This document shows positions 55,284 to 64,000 of a stretch of 64,000 nt of DNA, one piece after another. The notes below the pieces were generated by a model. It saw only the letters and a list, made by a program, of their open reading frames with translations. It had not been told where the DNA came from and did not search any database. Source of the stretch: Orobanche coerulescens (Eukaryota; Streptophyta; Magnoliopsida; Lamiales; Orobanchaceae). The translations under genes and the position numbers were made by a program. The stretch spans positions 202,821,096 through 202,885,095 of the forward strand of contig CM065802.1 of assembly GCA_033398695.1 (NCBI GenBank), read 5' to 3'. Position 1 is the stretch's first letter; each line of letters begins with the position of its first letter.

Positions 55284-58200
55284 TGTAACACCCCCAGATC
55301 CGAACGGGAATATTACAGCGCCGTGGGCCCCGAGATGGAACCCACAAGGCTGAAGGAAATTTTCGCAAACATTTACAAACGCCCAAGAGGCTAACGACGG
55401 TATTATCTATTAAAAACATTCGAAGATTTATAAAACTCGTTTATCAAACCGTCGTAAAAACTCATTTGAAACCACAAGGCCCAAAATGCCAAAACTCAAC
55501 AGTTTAAAAACACATACGTTAAGCTATCGCTTACACGTACCGACAGAATTGATTTAGAAAATGATTGCCAAAGTAACCTAAGTTACCAGATACCAAAAAG
55601 TTCATTTAAAAATACTCACGCAGCGGATAAAGACAAACAATTAAAATACTCTAGCAGCGGAATACAACAACTGATCAGAAACTCAAAACACAAATACATG
55701 CCCTTGCCAGTATCCTCCGGGAAGTTCATCTCTCCACGACCGCTACAAGCTTGATAATCCAAGAACCTAAAAAGAAAGCCCACGACGGGGTCAGCCATAA
55801 TATCCAACAATGATAACCATCACATCTCATCAATAATTACATATCAATGGAAATACTAAGTAAGAATATGACCAATGTATTCTTACCGTCGTAACTTTAC
55901 GAGAATCCACGATTCGTATCCTTAACAACACATTAAAATAATACCGAAATATCTGTACAGTATCTCAACAATACTCAAGGTTCTCAAAACATTATCATAA
56001 CTCGCGATACAGAAATTATACCAACTCTGGCCAATTCAATCCATCGGATAACATCGACAATTCCAATACGATAATCGATTGTCCATCAAAGACAAGTACC
56101 AAGGAAATACGGAACATACCTCAAGATACGAAATACCATTACCATCACGTCAGTCTAATCCGAGATCAGATCAACACAACATACGGACATGGTCCTAACA
56201 CAAGACCTACAAATGCATACTCATATGACAACGTCAATATGAGCACAACAATAATGACAATGTATACTTATGGCCACCCGTAATATACATATGCACAATA
56301 ACAACAACATATGATAATCCAACGATCCAAATGCACACACTATAGATTCCCATGATGATCCCATCGGACCAACGCATGGTGGCATTACATCCGGCGATCC
56401 AAGCGCACCAACTATAGATTCCCATGATGATCCCGTCGGACCAACGCATGGTGGACATATGACAACAATGCACAACTGCACAAAACAACAGTGCACAATA
56501 CACGACAACAACAATGCACAAATGCATGACAACAACGATACACGAATGTATCACAACATGATCGACTCAAATGATAAAAATGATTATAGTACTTGCCCCG
56601 AGTCCTTCAAGAACGATCTCAATGCCTAAACCATCACGAACCATTATCCTCAATACTCGACGATCCAAAGTATCACGGATTGCAGATAATTCATATCTCC
56701 GTTTTTATCACGATATATCCTCGATATACAATTATACCAATAACAAAAGCAAATCATATACATTATGATTTAGATTCCCAAAACTCGAATATGATTTATA
56801 ATCTCAAGTCACCTGTGATTACGATTATAAACATTATTATACGAATTATAAACGAATGAAACGGAAACCATTCATTAAATACTATAAACTGAGTAAGTAA
56901 TAACTTACTTCGCAACCGATACAATGACGAGGAAGCTGTTACCAAATCCATTGCCGTCATCTACAAGTTCCTCGGTCCCGACCAAAGCAATCAACGAACA
57001 TTCTCGAGCTCGACCGCAACACGGTTGTCATCACTGATCAATATTCTCAACCTATTATAGTAATCGATAGACAACAAGTTCGACAACAATTAACAATCGA
57101 TAAAACCAATTTACAAACCCAACGGCTCAACAATATCTCGATTAAACACTAGTCGGATCAATCCTACTCAAACCAGCATGAATTTACAACCACAACACGA
57201 AAATACTGCACTTTCTGCCTTCTTAGCGCACGTTAATCACCTAACGTAGCGTGCGCTAAGTTGCTCCCGTTAGCGCGCGCTAGGCAGTAAACGTAGCGTG
57301 CGCTAATCTTTGCGAGATGCATGTTTTGAGATACCGATCAACTTATGGCGATTTCAAGAACACCAAGTGATTACGAATCATGTTCAAAGCTATCAAAACA
57401 ACGAAATCCGATATCCTTTAACATATAAACAATCATCCAACTTATAATCCAAGTTCTATATCCATATATCATCTTCCTCAATATCAACATCATGAAACAT
57501 TAAGAACGTAACAACACTTTCATAATCTATCATTACAGGGAGTAATCATCGACAATAACATCAACATCCGAAACTGAGGAGAAGGATTAATCCACTTATC
57601 TCAAGAAAACGAACAACATTATTCAAACCACAAGAATCATATCAATATCTTCATGTCAACAATAACATCATCATAATCCGGTAATCCATCTCATAATCAT
57701 GCTTATCAACTTGTTTATGTAATAATCATCAACTCAAGAACATCAACATTCAATCCAAAACAAAATCCAAAGATGAAGAGTAATTACCTCTTTGAAGGAA
57801 TGGATTGAATCCCAAGGTTGAATCCGTTTTCAATCACTTCCAAGTTTCAAATGTTGTTAGGAATGAGCAAATCAAGTGTTTGGGACCTCAACTTCTCTCT
57901 AAGACCTCTCTCTATCGTCTGAAGGTGAAAGAATGGACGAAATGCTTCATAATACCCGTTTGTACCTTATATAGAATACATTACTAGCGTGCGCTAAACC
58001 TTATGTTTAGCGTGCGCTACGGCCTTAGCGTGCGCTAACTGACCTTTGTTAGCGTGCGCTATCGCAGTCCAGAGGCAACTGTCTTACTGCATGAAGTGAT
58101 TTACGTACGCAATGCCCATGTAATAGCGTACGTAAATGCCTCTATTTAGCGTACGCAAGTGTCTTACCTTAGCGTGCGCTACTCATAGTTGACTCGTTTG

Positions 58201-58728
58201 TCTGTATGCTCCGAAGACTGGTCCACACGTCGAAAGTGCTGACGAGGATAAGATTCCTTTTTTGTCCGATATACAGTTAGCGTGCGCTAATCAACATGCA
58301 TTAGCGTGCGCTAACACTACATTACAACATCCGTTGACTTATCAGAACGTGCGCCGAAAGTGGCCTGGTCTACACGCAGATTCCTTCCGACCTGACTGCA
58401 TTAGCGTGCGTTATCTTATATCCGTAGCGTGCGCTAAACCTGCACGATAGCGTGCGCTACTCCTGATTATTAGCGTGCGCTAATAATGTGACACTTAGCC
58501 ATTTTCAGCTATTCTTGTCCAATCGTCTCAACATACAGAATACGAACATACGGCATACTGAATACATATACTTCTTACATCCAATTGTCGACCAAGTACG
58601 ACAATTATACCAATACAGATGTCTTGGTCCTTCAATTAATTTACCCATACTGTACAGATTCCACGCTGTACAACATAACTCGGATAAAATAATCTTAAAC
58701 AACAGTAGTGGAAATTCCAGATATTACA
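55284..58728 (-). repeat. I 3' LTR (left; 3445 bp)
   Basis: The plus strand runs TGTAACACCCCC to GATATTACA. A unit of about 45 bases (CTATAGATTCCCATGATGAT...) is repeated at 56340 and 56412. One small inverted-repeat group lies at 57225-57310. The main array (57985-58495) is directly upstream of the TATA box TTCTATATAAGG (57965-57976, minus). Confidence 0.9.
57985..58495 (-). promoter_or_regulatory. I LTR array of TTAGCG-NN-CGCTAA inverted repeats
   Basis: At least ten sites are present, several perfect (58277-58290, 58301-58314), with ACGTACG-like variants at 58090-58160. The array ends about 10 bases from the TATA box in the sense direction. The right LTR repeats it at 63405-63905. Confidence 0.65.
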
Positions 58729-60713
58729 TACTACACCACTTAAAATAAGTTTCATCCTCGAAACTTGCAAGCCGTCATAGAAAAACAAACAAACTATTCA
58801 ACTGAAATATTCCGACACCATCACGACAACGATCAATACAGAACCCCAGAGATAGATATACGGACGAATAAAATTCTCAAAACGTTACACAAATCACATA
58901 CAGTGGATCTCAACGAAACACAACCGACTGGTGAACATTCCCCTCGGCATATGAACAACGAATCGCAAATCGACGAACATACCAATTCATACAAGGAGTG
59001 GGAACGACCACTCAATATCCAAAACAACCAGCATGGGGTCACCATCCCCAAATTTACACTTACAAAGAAATCAAATAAAGATCACTATGTTAAAATTGCG
59101 CTACTACCGCACCAATGGAATCACATAGCACATATGTTCCGGTTTCACAATATCCCAAGTTTCCAAAATAATATTATGTGCATGAATCTACAACACGCAA
59201 CATATTTCTCTTATCCGATAACTCAACCGATCATCACCGGATAATCAAGCGCCATACTAAAGTTCGAATCTCTTTTCCTCGTACCATCGATGTCTTATCC
59301 GGTTCGTGAATCTCATTGAGAACTTCACCATGATATGCATTATGTATTAAATGCGTATGTACATCAATCACATTTTCAAAACCAGTTTGAAATCATATAA
59401 TCTTGTCAAGGAGACAAATTTTGAAAGTTCTTTCAAAAATTTCAAAACTCAAAACATAAATTTTGGTAAGACCACCAAATCAATTCTCGAAAAATAAACT
59501 GGCTCATTGGTGCCAAGTATTTGATACTTGATTTCCTTCGAATCCACACGATTTCGAAGTTTTAAAGTGAAAACTATGCAAATGATTGACCACATCCGTA
59601 CTCATATATACCAATCCGGCTCGTCACAAATCCCACTGATATTCCATCAGAAAACTACACGATAGAATCCAAAATCTCAATGTATAAACTTCGACAAAAA
59701 CTCCTTTTCCACATATGACTCGCAATGTCAATCATAATCCATTAACCAACACCTCAAAAATGCTATGACAATGCATTGAAACAAATCAACACAGCGAAAG
59801 ACTTCCCGAGAAGTTTCTTTTGAACAAGTAATCCAGAACCCCGAAAGGCAGGAACGACATAGATAAACGATTGATAAAGTGTTTTACAAGTCTCGAGAGT
59901 TTTTAAGAAAACAGAAAAGTCTTTTGAAATATTAGGGTCTCAGCCCGTATCTCGTTCCGCATTACAAGAAGTTTAAAAAGTAGGAAACTCTTTTTCGGAC
60001 CCCAAGTCCTGAGTTATAAAACAATTTCAAAAATCTATTGGGTCTCGGCCCAAAAATCGTTTACGGTAAAACATCTGTAAAACATTCATTTTGAAAAGTA
60101 TCATTTTCAAATGCTCAAAAATAGTTCATATATCTCAAGATGAACTAACATGATTACATGTTCTCCTGAACAATCCACAATATTTCTCTCAAATGCAAAA
60201 CTCCGTTCCAAAACTTAATCGACATATTGATTTCCAAAATCATAACTTCTCAAGATCATCAATCCTATCCCAACTCTGTCATCTTATACTGTAACGCATA
60301 ATATCTTTCTGAACCTCAGAACATATCAAATTAGAACGACAATAAATCTCAATGCAATTCAAAAATCCAATACTTACAGATCGTGAAGCCGACGATTCCT
60401 CGTGATACTGGCACATGTCTCGACTCAAGAAAATACTCGACACAGATATTTTCAAAACACACTTTTTGCAAACTCAGTTCAACTCGAGAAAACAACACAA
60501 CTCTATCTGAAGAAACATGTTAATACTATTTGGAAAAGTTTATAACAAGACCAGTACTACACTGGCAAATCACACAACGCATAAGCCCGAGTGAACAACA
60601 AAACTCACGGCTCCAATATTTTTCAATCGACAACTCAAATGACGCGACAGAAACACGACCCAACTCGACCCGACTGCCTAGGTTTTCTCAACCTAAGCTC
60701 CGATACCATATTC
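58729..60713 (-). other. I interior, no coding sequence recognised
   Basis: This is AT-rich sequence without Gag, protease or pol motifs. It keeps only the cis elements: the hairpin AAGTTTC/GAAACTT (58747-58766), a weak purine tract TATTTTAAGTGGTGTAG before the left LTR, and the primer site. A 159-codon plus-strand frame (58765-59244) has no domain signature. Confidence 0.7.
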
Positions 60714-63700
60714 TGTAACACCCCCAGATCCGAACGGGAATATTACAGCGCCGTGGGCCCCGAGATGGAACCCACAAGGCTGAAGGAAATTTTCGCAAAC
60801 ATTTACAAACGCCCAAGAGGCTAACGATGGTATTATCTATTAAAAACATTCGAAGATTTATAAAACTCGTTTATCAAACCGTCGTAAAAACTCATTTGAA
60901 ACCACAAGGCCCCAAATGCCAAAACTCAACAGTTTCAAAACACATACGTTAAGCTATCGCTTACACGTACCGACAGAATAGATTTAGAAAATGATTGCCA
61001 AAGTAACCTAAGTTACCAGATACCAAAAAGGTCATTTAAAAATACTCACGCAGCGGATAAAGACAAACAATTAAAATACTCTAGCAGCGGAATACAACAA
61101 CTGATCAGAAACTCAAAACACAAATACATGCCCTTGCCAGTATCCTCCGGGAAGTTCATCTCTCCACGACCGCTACAAGCTTGATAATCCAAGAACCTAA
61201 AAAGAAAGCCCACGACGGGGTCAACCATAATATCCAACAATGATAACCATCACATCTCATCAATAATTACATATCAATGGAAATACTAAGTAAGAATACG
61301 ACCAATGTAATCTTACCGTCGTAACTTTACGAGAATCCACAATTCGTATCCTTAACAACACATTAAAATAATACGAAATATACATGCGGTATCTCAACAA
61401 TACTCAAGGTTCTCAAAACATTATCATAACTTGCGATACGGAAATTATACCAACTCTGGCCAATTCAATCCATCGGATAACATCGACAATTCCAATACGA
61501 TAATCGATTGTCCATCAAAGACAAGTACCAAGGAAATACGGAACATACCTCAAGATACGAAATACCATTACCATCACGTCAGTCTAATCCGAGATCAGAT
61601 CAACACAACATACGGACATGGTCCTAACACAAGACCTACAAATGCATACTCATATGACAACGTCAATATGAGCACAACAATAATGACAATGTATACTTAT
61701 GGCCACCCGTAATATACATATGCACAATAACAACAACATATGATAATCCAACGATCCAGCGCACACAGCTATAGATTCCCATGATGATCCCATCGGACCA
61801 ACGCATGGTGGCATTACTCGGCGATCCAGTACACACGACTATAGATTCCCATGATGATCCCGTAGGACCAACGCATGGTGGACATATGACAACAATGCAC
61901 AACCGCACAAAACAACGATTGCACAATACACGACAACAACAATGCACAAATGCATGACAACAACGATACGAATGTATCACAACATGATCGACTCAAATGA
62001 TAAAAATGATTATAGTACTTGCCCCGAGTCCTTCAAGAACGATCTCAATGCCTAAACCATCACGAACCATTATCCTCAATACTCGACGATCCAAAGTATC
62101 ACGGATTGCAGATAATTCATATCTCCGTTTTTATCATGATATATCCTCGATATACAATTATACCAATAACAAAAGCAAATCATATACATTATGATTTAGA
62201 TTCCCAAAACTCGAATATGATTTATAATCTCAAGTCACCTGTGATTACGATTATAAACATTATTATACGAATTATAAACGAATGAAACGGAAACCATTCA
62301 TTAAATACTATAAACTGAGTAAGTAATAACTTACTTCGATACCGATACAATGACGAGGAAGCTGTTACCAAATCCATTGCCGTCATCTACAAGTTCCTCG
62401 GTCCCGACCAAAGCAATCAACGAACATTCTCGAGCTCGACCGCAACACACGGTTGTCATCACTGATCAATATTCTCAACCTATTACGATGTCGATAGACA
62501 ACAAGTTCGACAACAATTAACAATCGATAAAACCAATTTACAAACCCAACGGCTCGACAATATCTCGATTAAACACTAGTCGGATCAATCTACTCAAACC
62601 GGCATGAATTTACAACCACAACACGAAAATCGCACTTTACGCCTTCTTAGCGCACGTTAATCACCTAACGTAGCGTGCGCTAAGTTGCTCCCGTTAGCGC
62701 GCGCTAGGCGATGGCGTAGCGTGCGCTAATCTTTGCGGATGCATGTTTTTCGATACCGATCAACTTATGGCGATTTCAAGAACACCAAGGGATTCGAATC
62801 ATGTTCAAAGCTATCAAAACAACGAAATCCGATATCCTTTAACATATAAACAATCATCCAACTTATAATCCAAGTTCTATATCCATATATCATCTTCCTC
62901 AATATCAACATCATGAAACATTAAGAACGTAACAACACTTTCATAATCTATCATTACAGGGAGTAATCATCGACAATAACATCAACATCCGAAACTGAGG
63001 AGAAGGATTAATCCACTTATCTCAAGAAAACGAACAACACTATTCAAACCACAAGAATCATATCAATATCTTCATGTCAACAATAACATCATCATAATCC
63101 GGTAATCCATCTCATAATCATGCTTATCAACTTGTTTATGTAATAATCATCAACTCAAGAACATCAACATTCAATCCAAAACGAAATCCAAAGATGAAGA
63201 GTAATTACCTCTTTGAAGGAATGGATTGAATCCCAAGGTTGAATCCGTTTTCAATCACTTCCAAGTTTCAAATGTTGTTAGGAATGAGCAAATCAAGTGT
63301 TTGGGACCTCAACTTCTCTCTAAGACCTCTCTCTATCGTCTGAAGGTGAAAGAATGGACGAAATGCTTCATAATACCCGTTTGTCCCTTATATAGAATAC
63401 ATTACTAGCGTGCGCTAAACCTTATGTTTAGCGTGCGCTACGGCCTTAGCGTGCGCTAACTGACCTTTGTTAGCGTGCGCTATCGCAATGAGAGGCAAGC
63501 TGTCTTCTTGCATGAAGTGATTTACGTCGCAATGCCCATGTAATAGCGTACGTAAATGCCTCTATTTAGCGACGCAAGTGTCTTACCTTAGCGTGCGCTA
63601 CTCATAGTTGACTCGTTTGTGCGTATGCTCAAGATCGGTCCACACGTCGAAAGTACTGACGAGGATAAGATTCCTTTTTTGTCCGATATACAGTTAGCGT

Positions 63701-64000
63701 GCGCTAATCAACATGCATTAGCGTGCGCTAACACTACATTACAACATCCGTTGACTTATCAGAACGTGCGCCGAAAGTGGCCTGGTCCACACGCAGATTC
63801 CTTCCGACCTGACTGCATTAGCGTGCGTTATCTTATATCCGTAGCGTGCGCTAAACCTGCACGATAGCGTGCGCTACTCCTGATTATTAGCGTGCGCTAA
63901 TAATGTGACACTTATCCATTTTCAGCTATTCTTGTCCAATCGTCTCAACATACAGAATACGAACATACGGCATACTGAATACATATACTTCTTACATCCA
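60714..64000 (-). repeat. I 5' LTR (right), 3287 bp in window
   Basis: This is the sister of 55284-58728, nearly identical except for clustered small differences around the inverted-repeat sites. It carries the TATA box TTCTATATAAGG at 63385-63396 and the array at 63405-63905. The last roughly 150 bases lie beyond the window. Confidence 0.9.

Larger units (their letters stand above)
23864..64000 (-). mobile_element. E: gag-only Gypsy element with ~3.9-kb LTRs, multiply interrupted
   Basis: The left LTR starts TGTAACGCCCCC at 23864 and, after removing F, G and H, ends GATATTACA at 51651. The pieces 23864-24833, 29289-30359, 39484-40943 and 51245-51651 sum to 3908 bp. The interior (51652-54118) has a polypurine tract on the left and gag on the right, so the element is on the minus strand. 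The right LTR begins near 54119 (its first ~25 bases and the primer site are not recognisable), is split by I at 55283 and runs out of the window. Continuity is supported by the target duplications of F, G and H, and by matching LTR segments at 23884-24790 and 54119-55283. Confidence 0.82.
55284..64000 (-). mobile_element. I: large non-coding LTR element (LARD-like), partial
   Basis: The left LTR is 55284-58728 (3445 bp), the interior 58729-60713 (1985 bp), and the right LTR starts at 60714 and leaves the window. The minus-strand primer site TGGTATCGGAGC (60697-60708) and a hairpin plus purine-rich tract beside the left LTR (58729-58766) fix the orientation. No gag or pol block can be found in any frame of the interior. 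LTR ends and U5 tail are of the Tekay-like type. It lies inside E's right LTR. Confidence 0.88.

Noticed and set aside
58765..59244. 159-codon plus-strand frame in the interior of I
   Set aside because: It is antisense to the element, rich in N, H and T from AT-rich sequence, without motifs; it starts inside the conserved stem-loop.
1..64000. A host protein-coding gene
   Set aside because: Every long open frame either belongs to a retroelement protein or is a shadow or LTR by-product; no exon-like frames with other domains were seen.

Overview
The window is repeat-dense seed-plant nuclear DNA. Almost every base can be assigned to LTR retrotransposons, mostly Ty3/Gypsy chromoviruses of Tekay/Del type, plus Tat-type and Athila-type Gypsy and two Copia insertions, with one small hAT-like DNA element. 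I find no host gene, no functional tRNA or rRNA gene and no CRISPR array. Plant origin rests on gag-pol-chromodomain proteins, primer binding sites matching initiator tRNA-Met (TGGTATCAGAGC type) or of the TGGCGCC type, and LTRs of 0.7 to 3.9 kb. The species cannot be told from sequence alone.

The elements are nested. The outermost is D, a decayed minus-strand Gypsy element seen at 21561-23863. To its left a non-autonomous Tat-type element forms a tandem array: LTR-sharing copies A (5150-8258) and B (7593-21560). Copy A was hit by Tekay element E1 (1-5149, plus strand) and by a hAT-like element (6128-6724). Copy B was hit by Tekay element C (10801-20190, minus strand; TSD tatcc), the most intact element here. 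To its right, D's LTR was hit by E (23864 to beyond the window), a gag-only Gypsy element with LTRs of about 3.9 kb. E's left LTR is split by Copia element F (24834-29283, TSD aattg), Athila-type element G (30360-39478, TSD aacat) and Tekay-type element H (40944-51239, TSD cgtac). H carries the Copia solo LTR J (41298-42752, TSD ttacg). E's right LTR is split by I (55284 to beyond the window), which has LTRs of about 3.4 kb and a non-coding interior. D>E>H>J is four layers.

Only C could encode a nearly complete set of proteins: Gag, protease, reverse transcriptase, RNase H, integrase and chromodomain, broken by one TGA and one frameshift. The others are defective in different ways. The Tat copies stop inside RT; F and E keep only gag; G keeps gag-protease plus an extra spliced-looking ORF but no RT or integrase; H has lost its integrase core; I and J code for nothing. 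They would depend on proteins supplied in trans.

The most interesting signal is in the LTRs. Seven LTR families carry their own cluster of short GC- or CG-rich inverted repeats (TTAGCG-NN-CGCTAA in C, F and I; TTACGTACGTAA in E and H; GTGCCGCGGCAC in G; CACGGCCGTG in E1). In the six with a clear TATA box the cluster lies immediately upstream of it. G repeats this arrangement internally, in front of its accessory ORF. Several families also carry private tandem repeats downstream, in the presumed transcribed part of the LTR.
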